Source of the DNA: Mauremys mutica | Lineage: Eukaryota; Chordata; Testudines; Geoemydidae | NCBI RefSeq assembly: GCF_020497125.1 | Contig: NC_059077.1 | Location: forward strand, 21,460,840-21,524,839 | Reading direction: 5' to 3' | DNA: 64,000 nt | Part shown: piece after piece, positions 45,275 through 56,265 of the stretch | How the letters are laid out: each line of letters begins with the position of its first letter | Numbering within the stretch: the stretch's first letter is position 1 | Program-made: the position numbers and the translations under genes | Notes under the pieces: generated by a model | The model's database searches: none | What the model was told of the DNA's origin: nothing | What the model saw: the letters and a program-made list of their open reading frames with translations, nothing else

Positions 45275-47499
45275 CCCACCCCAGTTGAATTTCAAGTTTT
45301 AATAGGATTACAAAAGACCCTTCTAATTATAAGCCTTGGGCCACCCTAAACAATCCCTCTGCCTACGCAGTGTTTGCACCCTTCCTTATGTTAGGGAAAT
45401 AAACCTGTCCCTGCTTATTGGTGAATACAGTCTTATCAACAATCAGCAAACTTCTGTGGGGAGGGGGAGGTGAGAGTGGGTGCAGGGTGACCATCCCTCA
45501 CTCCCAGGGTTGTTACTGGTCAGGATTTTAGACAAGTCTCCACTGAGCCATAGGCTGGGGTAATGGCTAAAACACCTGCTAGCACACCATGGTTCCAATT
45601 GGACATGGTCTGCCCCCTTGAAGCATGGTTACTCTCCCACCTCCCTGTGTATATGCTGCTGTGGGCCTCCTAACATTGTACAGAGGCAGAAAGGTGCATT
45701 ACACAACACGTTCACATGAGCTGTGCTGCCCTAGGCCAGCAAGATGGGTTAGGGATCCCCCGGGGGTGGGGGGAGGCCTCAACTCCACTCCTTCCTTCCC
45801 CCACTCAGTGCAGTAAGGACAAGATTTTTCCCAGTGTGTTTCAAAAGCCATCTGGCGCTGTTAGAAAATCGAAAGTGTTGCTGAGATTAAGCTTTAATGG
45901 GTGAAAACCTAACCCCACTGACATCAATGGGAGCTTTGCCATTTACTTCATTAGGGCCAGGACTTCACCCACTGCATGCAGTATATATAATAGGTTAACA
46001 TGCCTCTGAATTGAGCCAATACAAATGGCCTGATAGCCAAGCATTTTCAGTCGCCACTAATATAGTCAGCATCTCCAGGCATTTGGTACCAGAGGCTGTG
46101 ATTACATGGAGAGAATTATTATTTCTCATCAACCACCATAGACACGTCTGGCATTTCTCTCCGATTAGCAATTGCTTTGAGGGGTGTTGCTGTCATTTTC
46201 TCTGTCAATGTCCTTCAGTGACAAGTCTGCTTTTTGTTGGTTTTTTTGGTATGTCAAATTGTTCACACTGCTCCTGTGTCAGTCTGGGTCACTTTCTGCT
46301 AGGCATTTACCCTAAAAACAACTGTTTGGTGTACACACCTCCACTCCAGTGAATAACTTTCCTGGTGCAATGATTATAGAGAAAGCAAAGCAGGGACTCA
46401 CGCACAGTGCTGTCCTAAAATCATATGAGAATGAAAGGGTCATACTGTGACTTTATGGCCTCAGAGCCGATTACTCATGGAACATTCACTAATTTTACAG
46501 ATTTCAAAACATCAGGGTGATTAAGAAATAAAAACTACTGTATCATCTCATCAAGTACACAGCTAGCCCAAAATGGTCACATAGATTGTGAGAATGGCTA
46601 AGGAATACAAAATCTAGCACATTTCAAGTGTGAGCTGCACATTTCTTTGGACACAGTCTGTGGTACTACAGTTTCCTACAAAAATTCTGGAGGGCCCAGA
46701 AGTGGTAACGCCTGTCTAATCTAGTCAAATATGTGCAGTACCCTCTCTCCTCTATGTCTTTTTGGCCCAGCTAGATCCAGCTAGTGGACCCTTGTGCCTA
46801 TATGCAGCCCTGATTAAATCAATGGGGCTCTGTGCAAATGCAGTGTTCCAACCAGGTGGTCCATCCAGCAGCAGGATCGAGGGCCCTTACGTTGTAAGGT
46901 ATTTGTGGCAGGGCCTCCCTTATATCTCTGTGATTAGCATAGTGTCGCTTTAATAACAAGTAAATAATAATGTAGTGCTCCTGGATCATTGATCAGCTGA
47001 CTTTAGGTCCTGCTGAAATAGGATACATGCGCAAACATGGTCCTTTAAGTATCCCTCATTCCTCCCTCTGCTCTAACCCCGGATTGGAAGTTAGCCTATG
47101 TCTGGTCATCCTAGTCAGGCACATAATACATGGCCACTCAGCATAAACCTGCACTCAGGGCTCAACATGTTTCAATTTATTATATTCACCCCCTTATTAA
47201 AACTCAGAGCACACCTAGCTCTCCCAGCGACATCATTAAACCACCCCCCTATAAGTGGCTGGAGCGCATCTCCCATTGACATGGCACTGTCCATACTGGC
47301 ACGTCTGTTGGTGTAGAGCTTATGCTGCTGGGAGGGACTCACACCCCCTGAGCAATATAAGTGATATTGACAGAAGTGCTAGTGCCTAAACTATGCCTCT
47401 GGGCCAGGTCCTATTGAGATGCGCTGAGCACCACTCAAGATGTGGGCCTGTATCTGGGAAACATTCTGCAACCTGAGCCAAAACGGTGCCCAGGGCCCC
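45275..47499. other. Upstream flank of PMAIP1, no gene seen
   Basis: No exon or repeat with clear ends. 45905-45965 has the CCACTGACATCAATGGGAGC-type repeat. Confidence 0.5.
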
Positions 47500-47739
47500 T
47501 GCTCAGATACCCTGGCCCTAGCAATGCCTAACATGGGCTGGAACAGGGCTTGGCGGCGCGGGGCCCGCGGCTGCAGCTTTGAAAACACGGAGGGGCGCTC
47601 TGCTCCCGCCAGCTCCAGCCCTGCGGGTGCCTATGGCACAGGCACCCTGGCGTGCTAGGACTCAAAGCAGCAGCAACCAGCGCCCAGCCGCTGAGCTCCA
47701 GCTGGGGGCGGGGCTGGCCGCCGGTTCGCGCTCTGCCTC

Positions 47740-47759
47740 GGGCAAGTCCAGACCTGCCG
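47740..47759 (+). promoter_or_regulatory. Candidate p53 response element upstream of PMAIP1
   Basis: Two adjacent 10-mers with no spacer: GGGCAAGTCC fits RRRCWWGYYY perfectly and AGACCTGCCG fits 8 of 10. The site is about 310 bp upstream of the first ATG. Human PMAIP1 is a direct p53 target with a promoter-proximal element, so the position is expected. Binding is inferred. Confidence 0.6.
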
Positions 47760-47774
47760 GGTCCAGGCAGCAGC

Positions 47775-47780
47775 CACGTG
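47775..47780 (+). promoter_or_regulatory. E-box / hypoxia-element core CACGTG
   Basis: A palindromic CACGTG lies 15 bp past the p53-like site. It can bind MYC-family bHLH factors and contains the HIF core ACGTG. Both are reported to act on mammalian NOXA; use here is inferred and six bases can occur by chance. Confidence 0.35.
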
Positions 47781-47830
47781 CCCGGGCGCTGCACTGACTT
47801 GTGGAAGCCCGCCAGGCATCCTCGCCGCTG

Positions 47831-47835
47831 ATTGG
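47831..47835 (-). promoter_or_regulatory. Inverted CCAAT box
   Basis: ATTGG within GCTGATTGGCCG fits an NF-Y site on the minus strand, in a GC-rich promoter setting about 235 bp upstream of the ATG. Confidence 0.45.
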
Positions 47836-48067
47836 CCGCAGGCCCGGGAGGGATTCCCTTTTCCTTTCCCTACCTCACCGGCGGCTAGGAAATCCCCGCC
47901 AGCCCGCGCCGCCCTTTATCGCGCAGCAGCGAGCCGCGGGCAGCCACAGCCGGGTAGGCGGGCGAGAGGAGAGCGTCGCTCGGCACCGTCCTGCGCCTGA
48001 CACTGTCCCCAGGCAGCCTGGGCTGAGCTCCCCGCGGCTGCAGACCGGCGGCGGCAAACGAGGCGAA

Positions 48068-48122
48068 ATGATGCCGGGAAAGCCCCTGCGCAAGGGTGCG
48101 CAGCAGAGCCCGGCTCCCGCAG
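48068..48122 (+). CDS. PMAIP1: PMAIP1 coding exon 1
   Basis: This exon encodes the first 18 residues plus the first base of codon 19 (a phase-1 junction). It carries the basic, Pro/Gln-rich N-terminus (Lys5, Arg8, Lys9, then QQSPAPA). The exon ends at CCCGCAG with GTACGT following, a strong donor. Tandem ATGs sit at 48068 and 48071; the second has A at -3, the first G at -3. There is no ATG between about 47930 and 48068, so no upstream ORF competes in the probable 5' UTR. Confidence 0.9.
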
Positions 48123-49413
48123 GTACGTCCCGTCCCCCCCAGAGCCGGGCTGGCCCCGAGCGCCCTTAGAAACGCGCCGGAGTTAGATGATCGCTGGGAT
48201 GGAGTAGTCCCGGGGTTGCGGGGCGTTAGTCAGTTTCACCTTCTTGTGTTAGCAGGCTGCGTTGGCAGCGAGAGCGGTTTTGCTTTCTGTTCTTGTGTGA
48301 GCGAGATACGTTTCTGTTCTGAATGGGGCAAGGTTTCCCTCTTGCCTGGGGGAAGATTAAGAAACAGGATTTTTTTTAACTTCTAAATGAGGGTGTTAGC
48401 AAGAAGGAAGGACAGAATAATGGCTTGTCCTGATTAAGACGTGTTATTACGAGATGCTCCATGCAGCCTACAGTAATACTGGTGGTTCAGAGCTTTGCCA
48501 TCTGAGGTTTGAACCCGTCTGAAACATGTTTTAGCGGTGATCACTAGAGCTGGGTCCGAGGCACCAAATTCGGATCTCACTTTGAACCACCGCCCAGTTC
48601 AGGGAACATTTGGATCCAAGGTTGTGGTTTCTAAGTTCCGACTCCCTCAAAAAACTTGGACCTTTGGATCGGGGGGATTTAGTTTAGGATCATTTCTAAT
48701 GACCGCTCCATAAATACTGACTGCGAGCTCGATTCTGGTCTCTCGGTTGTTTAACTTTATCGCCTTCACTGACGGAACTGGATTGTGGCAAATTTGTTAG
48801 TCTCTAAGGTGCCACAAGGACTCCTCCTTGTTTTTGCTGATACAGACTAACAGGGCTACTGCTCTGAAATCTGTCACTCAGAGAACAGAATCCCGCGTTT
48901 TCTGAAATACCCGAGAAGGCTGTTTAACTATACAATCTAGCGAGATCAAAGTAGTCATTCTTTGTGGCTTGTCGTTTGATCAGTGCTAACTTTAAAAAAA
49001 TTTTCAAAAAATATGACTACCACTTAGGGTAATATGGGATTGCTTTCCCCAGTCCAAACAAGCACCTAGAGCTAGTAAAAACTGCTTTTTAAAGGTTTCT
49101 AGATTTTTTATTTTATAAAAATTAAATTTCTGTTACCAGCTCTGTAAGCAACTATACACCTTTACAAATCTCTTACCTCTTGGGGTAAAATGTTTATTGA
49201 ACTTATAGACATGTATGATTATATAAGAGCTATCCACTATAGACAAGAAAGTGTATGGAATTCACAAAGCTGACGACGGGTTTTCCTTTGTGTTTTACAG
49301 CACAGGAAGCTGTGACGCAGTGCTCCTTGCAACTACGCAAAATAGGAGATATATGCAACCTGCAGCAGAAGATTCTTAATGTTATTACAAAACTGTTCTG
49401 CCCAGGAACGTGA
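48068..49413 (+). CDS. PMAIP1: PMAIP1 (NOXA), BH3-only pro-apoptotic protein; two exons, 55 aa
   Basis: Joining 48068-48122 to 49301-49413 gives a 55-residue protein; human NOXA has 54. Seen: an N-terminus beginning M-MPGK with basic residues and an AQ..SPA segment as in human NOXA, a BH3 core LQLRKIGD at residues 28-35 preceded by Cys26, then QQKILN and a C-terminal KLFCPGT close to the human KLFCSGT. Family knowledge: NOXA binds the BH3 groove of MCL1 and BFL1/A1 on the outer mitochondrial membrane, releasing BAX/BAK; the C-terminal tail directs it to mitochondria. It is induced by p53 and other stress regulators. The intron is about 1.18 kb (48123-49300) with a CAG|GTACGT donor and a TTTTACAG acceptor after a T-rich tract. 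Of the tandem ATGs, the second (48071) matches the human start; the first would add one Met. No stop or frameshift breaks the gene. Inferred from sequence only; I am confident of the family. Confidence 0.93.
48123..49300 (+). other. PMAIP1: PMAIP1 intron
   Basis: This is the intron between the two coding exons, GT...AG, about 1178 bp. It starts in the CpG-rich block and becomes AT-rich. At about 48787-48870 it holds a minus-strand fragment of the repeat that also occurs near 16.2, 17.6 and 38.4 kb (shared text around GTTAGTCTCTAAGGTGCCAC). No other exon is evident. Confidence 0.8.
49301..49413 (+). CDS. PMAIP1: PMAIP1 coding exon 2 (BH3 and mitochondrial tail), stop TGA
   Basis: The acceptor TGTTTTACAG ends at 49300. 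The exon completes Ala19 and encodes residues 20-55, ending in TGA at 49411-49413. By alignment to human NOXA, the BH3 hydrophobic positions are Cys26 (h1), Leu30 (h2), Ile33 (h3) and Cys37 (h4), with the invariant Gly34-Asp35 pair. Ile at h3 also occurs in mouse NOXA as I recall it; Cys at h4 replaces human Leu36. Lys42 and Lys49 match human Lys41 and Lys48, but the BH3 lysine after Asp (human Lys35) is Ile36 here. Confidence 0.92.
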
Positions 49414-50590
49414 AAACTCTTTGGGAGATGTCAAACAGAAAAGGAAGGAAGAAAACAATGGTTTTGGAAAATATGGTCTTTACAAGCTTGTAATAAGTGA
49501 CTTGAATGAGATGAGGAGATGGAATGAGCTCTATGCATTACTTACTGCTGTCTAGTCCCACTGAAAGACAGCTGTTGAAATATGATTTATCTGGAGAGCT
49601 GGACATATGTATTGGCTGGTGGATGTCCATATGGGGGAAAAATTACAATGAACCATTCCAAAGATTGACCTGTGGAGTGACTTGGAAGAGCAAGGAACCT
49701 GGGGTTCTCATCTGACAAGTGTTTCAATGTTCTGGTTCATGAGTTGCAGCTAGTTCTATGTCACTTTGAGCAACAGAGAGAAGATGCCAGTTACCTCCAA
49801 ACATTGGATTGGAATGTACAATGAAAACCAGTTTCTAAGTTCTTGATTGATTTTGTTTTCTAAAATGTAGACTCTATAGTATAAATTCTGGTGTGGAACA
49901 TTTCCTTTTTTGTTTTCTTGTGTTTGTTTTTTTGGTTGTAGCACATTTACTGTCAGTGATTTTACTTGTTATGCAGATGTTTCTCTAAGGAATAACATTG
50001 TAATTCTATTAATTATGAGATTCCTGTAAGGATCTAGGATGTGTATATGTGTATGAAGAGAGTATTTCATGGAACTTAAAGAGATGACTTATGGCTTATG
50101 CACCAGAAATAGTGCAGATGACTATTCAAAGAATGCATTAAAACAGATTAACGGAAGCACAGTAGCTTCTGGTGATTAAGAAAGTACTTCATAGAGGCAG
50201 TACTCTAAGAATAAGAAATATGAATAAGAAAAATGCATCCATTAAAGCATGTATTACATAGCAAAACAAGATTATTGATAGGTGTGTGAGTTTGGGGGAG
50301 ATTCCTTCACAGCATCAAAAGGAATATTCAAACAGAATAAGCTACTGGTGTGTTTTAATTTTATTAAGAAGTAATGAAGCTACTCTCAAAACAAACAGAA
50401 AGTTAAAGTAAAATGGAATCAGTGGTTTTCTGGAGGAAAAACATGAATTATTTTTCAAAGACAGTAACTGCTTAGATTAAGAGATATGTCAGTAAAACTG
50501 GATGTTACAATTGTTACAGGAAAGTAATGTATTGCTTCTAAATGAAAGCTGAGCTGTTGACTGGAAATAAAGGATAAGAAAAGAAAACAG
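49414..50590 (+). other. Probable PMAIP1 3' UTR (shorter form)
   Basis: AT-rich sequence follows the stop. AATAAA at 50566-50571 is followed by T/GT-rich sequence (about 50590-50630), a plausible cleavage site. That gives a 3' UTR of about 1.2 kb, similar in scale to the mammalian one. No ORF or repeat is evident inside. Confidence 0.5.
50566..50571 (+). terminator. AATAAA polyadenylation signal candidate, proximal
   Basis: Canonical hexamer with a downstream T/GT-rich element, in the expected distance range after the PMAIP1 stop. Confidence 0.45.
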
Positions 50591-51181
50591 CTTTTCTTTG
50601 GTGTCAACCTCTTTTTTGTTTGTAATGATGAAGATGCAGTTATTTTGTCCAATGGATGTAATATGATAGTGAGATGCTTGTCCTGTTCTTACTGAAAAGC
50701 TACATTGGGCCTGGCTTGGAGGAGAGACTTGTTCTGCACTTCAGCCCATTAGAAAGCAACTTTTCTGTTTGTATATTATAAAAGCCCCTTGAATCAAACA
50801 CAAGAGACAGTGCAACTACCATGTCTAAGCCAAATTAATCAGTGTCTTAAAATGGGCTAAATTATACAATGGGATGTCAACTAGTAGGAAAATAGATGTA
50901 AGTGACAAAATAATGTAACTTGCCTGGGTTTGGTATTCAGAGGGTGTGCAAAGTAAGTGTCAGTTGCAGGCTGAAGGAAGATGTAGGAAGAAAATTAACT
51001 TGAATTCACACTCTCTTGCTTCTACTACACTTTCCTCTTGCATGTAAATTACATCTGTCTTACATACCTTCTGAATGCCAGATCAGTGCACATTATACCA
51101 TTTCACTGCTTGCATCCATTTTGGGCTCCCTTGCCCTTCGTGTACAATTAATTCCACACTAAGTCAACAATAACTTTGAGC

Positions 51182-51377
51182 CAGGGGTTCCCAAACTTCA
51201 TTCGCGTCTTGTTCAGTGTAAGCCCCTTGCGGGCCGTGAGACACGTTATTTACCTGAGCGTCCGCAGGTACAGCTGCTCGCAACTCCCAGTGGCCGCGGT
51301 TCGCTGTTCCCGGCCAATGGGAGCTGTGGGCCACCACTTACCCTGAACAAGCCGCAAACGAAGTTTGGGAACCCCTG
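51182..51377. mobile_element. hAT-type MITE downstream of PMAIP1
   Basis: Ends CAGGGGTTCCCAAACTTC and GAAGTTTGGGAACCCCTG; flanks CTTTGAGC (51174-51181) and ATTTGAGC (51378-51385), 7 of 8. It would lie in a long-form 3' UTR. Confidence 0.87.
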
Positions 51378-52503
51378 ATTTGAGCCTATGATCTTGTACA
51401 AATCTGATTTCTTTCATGAGGTTTTCATTGTAAAGCTCTTTTCAGTACCCCAGGACCAAGTATCCAGTTATCTGATTTGCTGACACTGATTTCATTTGGT
51501 ATAGTCTCAGATGCTTTTGGTTTTTGTTTGTTTGTTTTTTAATGTATAAAGGGCCCAGTCCAGGTCCCAGCAAAGGAACTTTTGCATTGGCTTGAATGAG
51601 AGCAGGAGAAGGCCCAACCATAGCAAGGTTTCCTCTTCCTGTGACCTATCCGATATTGTGTTCTCAGTGAGAATGTAGCATTTCAGGATGGTGTTGTTTT
51701 ATCCACAGTGCCACAAGTGAATGTAATAAATGTGAACTTGTCCCCCTAAGGATCATGTCTCATTCAGAAGCACCTTTTCAGGTATTAAAGGGTGACTGTC
51801 ATTTTCATTTCTGTTATGCCAAATTTTAGCTTCCTGAATAACTCCATGAGACTAAGCAAAGTTTGATCTAACAGCCACTGTATTCAATAGAAAGACTTCC
51901 AGTGGTTTCCATGGAGTTGGATCACAGTCTTAGGTGAAACTCCAGTGAGATCAATAATAGTTATGTCAGACTAAGAATCTCAAGAAAATTTAGTATTAAG
52001 GAACTGTGTTGTTGCTAAAATACACCCAAATTAAGGTGTTCAGCTCAATGCATGCAGCCTACAGTTAATTAGGATGCTAGCCAGGGTTTCAACTGGCCCG
52101 TCAGTAATTCCAAGCTGTAAGCAGCAAAAATAATAGCATAAAGCTGTGGGAATGAACTATGTAAATGTCAGAGGGACATTTCAGCTAGGAAGTGCAGCAC
52201 TTTATTGTATAGATTTCTAAGGGCAATGTTTATTTTTCATGGAATGTTTTTATGTTGCTAAATTCCATAGTGTGTTTATTTGGTGATTGTTTAATGTTAC
52301 GTCAGTCGAACTGTTTACAGTGAATTCAAAAGAAGAATTAGTTCAAAGTGACTAATATCTGTATCAGTTTGATTATGTGTTCTGTGGGTACAGATTCCTT
52401 GCATTACTTTTCAAAATGATGTGCCAGATGACTGTATCAACATGAGATTGTTTTTCTCAAGGCATTTTTTTGGGTTAGGGACAGATGTTTTGTTATATGT
52501 CCC

Positions 52504-52542
52504 AATAAAGTGTGTCTGTTGTTATTTCATTAAGATAATAAA
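52504..52542 (+). terminator. Distal AATAAA pair (alternative PMAIP1 end)
   Basis: Two AATAAA hexamers (52504-52509 and 52537-52542), the first followed by TGTGTCTGTTGTT, the second by ATGTGTTTGC. Use of these would extend the 3' UTR to about 3.1 kb and include the hAT MITE at 51182-51377. RNA data are needed to choose. Confidence 0.3.
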
Positions 52543-53273
52543 CAATGTGTTTGCAAGCAAATTATTCTTTGTTGTAAAATCTGTTTTCTGAGGATTCTGA
52601 ATGAAAGGTCATATGCCAATTCCTTCTGAATTATTAGGAGTTTAAGGTCACACACTCAGTCATTAGATACTTACCAGGAGACTTGCAGTGATATAGTGGA
52701 TTTTATTTATGATCCCTTGGATATGAGTTATAACTATGATCACCAGAATTCAAAATGAGAAAGCAGGACACCTATTTTCATATTGGTTAGTGAATATTTG
52801 CACTACTACCCTTTGCTGAGTGAAAGCAGAATTGCTCAGCTGTGTGTCAGAAGCCCTATACTTAGCTTCTCCTTTAGCTCAAGCGAGAGGGGTTTGTTCA
52901 TTATGAGCAAGAGGCTCTATTTATCTAGCATCTAGTAATCTGCGTATCAAAGTACTAGTGAATGATACAAAGCATAATCATCCCACAAATAACCCCATGA
53001 AGTTCCTGGAGGTCATGACGGGCAACCTTGTGACAACAGTGAAGTCTAAGAAGGATATAGTTCTGTCATGTGTCTTGGGTGCATAGGGAATGAACATGGG
53101 AGGGGTTTGACAAGTGGGAAGAGGTTCAGGTTTGGGTTTTTCCACAAGTCATGAAAGGGTTTAGATGCTGAGTAAGGATGTCAGATTAATGGTTCTTGTC
53201 ATGGAGGGGAGGGGTGGTGCAGCTATAGCCTAGCAAAAGGATACTACAAAGCTACTCCCGCTATTCTCCCATA

Positions 53274-53396
53274 TAGGGTGACCAGAGACCAAGTGTGAAA
53301 AATCAGGACAGAGGGTGCGGGGTAATAGGAGCCAATATAAGTAAAGTCCCAAATATCAGGACTGTCCCTACAAAATCGGGACATCTGGTCACCCTA
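53274..53396. mobile_element. 123-bp hAT-type MITE
   Basis: Ends TAGGGTGACCAGA and TCTGGTCACCCTA with an exact 8-bp duplication CTCCCATA (53266-53273, 53397-53404). Confidence 0.9.
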
Positions 53397-53901
53397 CTCC
53401 CATAAGCCCTGAATCCAGGAGTCTCTCTCTACCGGGGTCGGGGTGGGGGTGTGGGTTGGGTAATCAGTTTATTCTTTATTTAAATGTAAAGGCTTCTCAT
53501 TGCCAAGGCCTTGGCAAACTCCTTCTCTCCAGGTTTGGAAGCTGCAGTGGCAATTGGACCATTGTGCGCACACGCGCATGTGTTCAATGCAAGGCAGGAC
53601 TAAAAGAGATCCCCCCCCCCCTCCAACTGCTGCCAGTTTTGGGAGGCTGGAGTCTTGAGGTGGGAGTGGGTCACCATCCCACCCCAATGAGAAACCACCC
53701 AGCGCTTTGGTTAACTCAGCCTGAGAAAGCAGCAACGTGCCCATTCAGGAGAGGGAGGTAGGATGCTCCCTAACTCCAGTCTAGCCCCAAGAGCTAGGGT
53801 CAGGTAGCACTGTGACTATTTACACATTCTTACAGGAGGCAATTTACAATACTAGGCCAAATCCCCTCTTTTGAGGTCATCCACAGAACACCCACACACA
53901 C

Positions 53902-54065
53902 GGCTGCCCAGAGGATTCAAGGGGCCTGGGGCAAAGCAATTTCGAGGGCCCCTTCCATAAAAAAAAGTTGCAATACTATAGAATACTGTATTCTCATGGG
54001 GGTCCCTGCAAGGCCCAGGGCAAATTGTCCCACTTGCCCCCCCCCCGGCCCCCCGGGCTGCCCTG
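53902..54065. mobile_element. hAT-type MITE, relative of 28855-29136
   Basis: GGCTGCCCAGAGGATTCAAGG on the left and GGGCTGCCCTG on the right; shares GGGCAAATTGTCCCACTTGCC with the right part of the element ending at 56265. Confidence 0.6.
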
Positions 54066-54573
54066 GGAAAAATAAACATTTAAAAACCTTCCGCATCTTG
54101 GCACAAACCCAGTTTTGAGAAAACTTCTTTTCAAGTCACCTTTACAAGGTATCACTGGTTCTCATTATCAGCTAGTGCTAAAAACACTAAAGCTCATTAA
54201 AAGGGTTGGACAAATATTTTCCGTCAAAACTTTTTTTGGATTGAAAACTAGGGGTTTTTAAAAAGCAGAAAAAAAAATCACAAACAGTGTCTGCTTTCCT
54301 TCAAAATTTGTTGTGTTTTTTTTCATTGAGAAGCTGAAATTAGTCTGCCAAAACCTGAACATGGTTTGGGGTTTCAGAAGTGTGTGGCCAAATATTTGCT
54401 GCTTGCTGTGTTTGTTTAAAGAAACAATAACAAAATTCTGCGTAAAAAAAATCCAAAACTTTTGAACCACGTCAAAAGTTGAACCAAAATCATCCAGTCA
54501 GAGATTTTTCCAGGTTTCTGATACTCTGCTGGCTTCCTTGACTCATATCTGTCTCCATAACTTTGGGTTGATT

Positions 54574-54835
54574 TAGGTTAGAACATAAGAATGGCCATAC
54601 TGGGTCAGATCAAAGGTCCATCCAGCCCAGTATCCTGTCTACTGACAATGGCCAATGCCAAGTGCCCCAGAGGGAGTGAACATAACAGGTAATGACCAAG
54701 TGGTATCTCTCCTGCCATCCATCTCCACCCTCTGACAAACAGAGGCTAGGGGCACCATTCCTTACCCATCCTGGCTAATAGCCATTAATGGACTTAACCT
54801 CCATTAATTTATGTTTCCTAGGGTCCATAGGGTCC
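54574..54835 (-). mobile_element. CR1-related LINE 3' end, minus strand
   Basis: AACATAAGAATGGCCATACTGG, CAGTATCCTGTCTACTGAC and TAGCCATTAATGGACTTAACC are the reverse of the 42030-42367 fragment. Confidence 0.7.
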
Positions 54836-55011
54836 CTCACAAACTGGAAACGGTTACTGTGGGTTTGTCTTTAGTATAACATATACATTCTCCATGAACT
54901 GAGCATTTGAGCTTGTTCCAGAATTTGGGATGAGTCTCTGTTGTGAAAACTGAAATGCTCAAAATAGCACATGCATGTGAATGGACACAGGGTGCTAAAA
55001 TTAAATTAACC

Positions 55012-55235
55012 CAGGGGTTCTCAAACTGGGGGCCAGGACTCCTCATAGGGTCACAAGGTTATTACTGGGGGTTGTGAGATGTCAGCCTCCACCTCAAACC
55101 CTGCTTTGCCTCCAGCATTTATAATAGTGTTAAATATATTTTTAAACGTGTTTTTAATTTATAAGTGTGGGGGGGTCACACTCAGAGGTTTGCTATGTGA
55201 AAGCGGTCACCAGTACAAAAGTTTGAGAACCACTG
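55012..55235. mobile_element. hAT-type MITE
   Basis: Ends CAGGGGTTCTCAAACT and AGTTTGAGAACCACTG-like, with an exact 8-bp duplication AATTAACC (55004-55011, 55236-55243). Second copy of the family at 10575-10779. Confidence 0.92.
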
Positions 55236-55559
55236 AATTAACCCCTCTGGAGCCTTGGGGAATGCAGGGGAGGGGGGTCTCCCTTGGTAAGTTGGGAAGG
55301 AGGTAGGTGGTGTAGGATATTGCGTTTCTCATGTGATCCCTCCCCCATGGCTCTCTTGGTTCTATCACTGTTAATCTAAAGTGGCTAATTTTAATGAAGC
55401 TACCCTCCCCTGACATCAATCTCCCTATGGCACTGAAATTAAATGTAGACTATAATTTGGCATTTGAGAAGTGAAAGGGGATGGTAGCCCTAAGGGAAAA
55501 GATAAGAGCTTGGCTCTTTGTGTTAAATAGCTGTCTGCAAGCCTCAAACTGCTGAATGA

Positions 55560-56265
55560 GCTTTAGGGTAGGGAAGGCTGTGCCTCCCCAAACAGCCTGG
55601 CCCTGCCCCCTATCTGACTCCCACCCACTTCCTGCCCCCTGACTGCCCCCCTCAGAATCCCCGACCCATCCTGCTCCTTGTCCCCTCACCACCACCCCCG
55701 AGACACCCCCCAACCACCACCCCAGGACCCCACCCCCACCAACCTCCCTGCTCCCTGACCCCTATCTACCCCCCGGGCCGAGTCCTGACAGACCCCTGGA
55801 ATGCACACAATTCAATCCCCCGTTCCTCATCCCCTGACCACCCAGAATGTCTGCCCCCTCCCTGTCCCAGGACTCCCTGCCCCTTATCCAACCCCCCCGG
55901 TCCCAGCCCCGGCCCCCTTACCATGACGCTTACCCCCTGTCCCGGAGCCTCAGCACGCCATGTCCAGGAGCACTGCACATGGACAGCACTGCAGCGGCGT
56001 GGCTCCAGCAGGTCCTGAGCTCCCGCCGCAGCTTGCAGCCCCGTCCTCTTACCACGTGGCTCCGAGCAGGAGGAGCTCAGGCCCTGCAGGAGCCACGCTG
56101 CTTTAGTTCTGTCAAGGGCCGCTCCTGGATGCAGTGCGCTGAGGCGTCGGGGGATGGAGGAAGGTGGGGGCAGGGTCAGGGGGATGCCTCAGACATTCTC
56201 ATGGGGGCCTCTGTGGGGCCTGAGGCAAATTGTCCCACTTGCCCCCCTCCCTCTGGGCGGCCCTG
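55560..56265. repeat. C-rich hAT-derived region
   Basis: A long C/T-rich tract (55600-55920) with CCCCTGACTGCCCCCC-type runs, then GC-rich sequence ending in the hAT-like GGGCGGCCCTG at 56265. At least two elements may be joined here. The frame at 55847-56305 is a composition effect. Confidence 0.4.

Larger units (their letters stand above)
47500..48330 (+). promoter_or_regulatory. CpG-rich promoter and 5' UTR region of PMAIP1
   Basis: GC content and CpG density rise sharply here relative to the AT-rich flanks. The block contains the start codons, a p53-like site (47740-47759), CACGTG (47775-47780) and an inverted CCAAT box (47831-47835). No clear TATA box is seen; CTTTATCG near 47913 is weak. 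Transcription probably starts around 47.9 kb, but the sequence alone does not fix the start site. Confidence 0.75.

Noticed and set aside
47801..48169. 122-aa open frame over the PMAIP1 promoter and exon 1
   Set aside because: It lies in a CpG-rich block where stops are rare, is in a different frame from NOXA, and has no recognisable domain.
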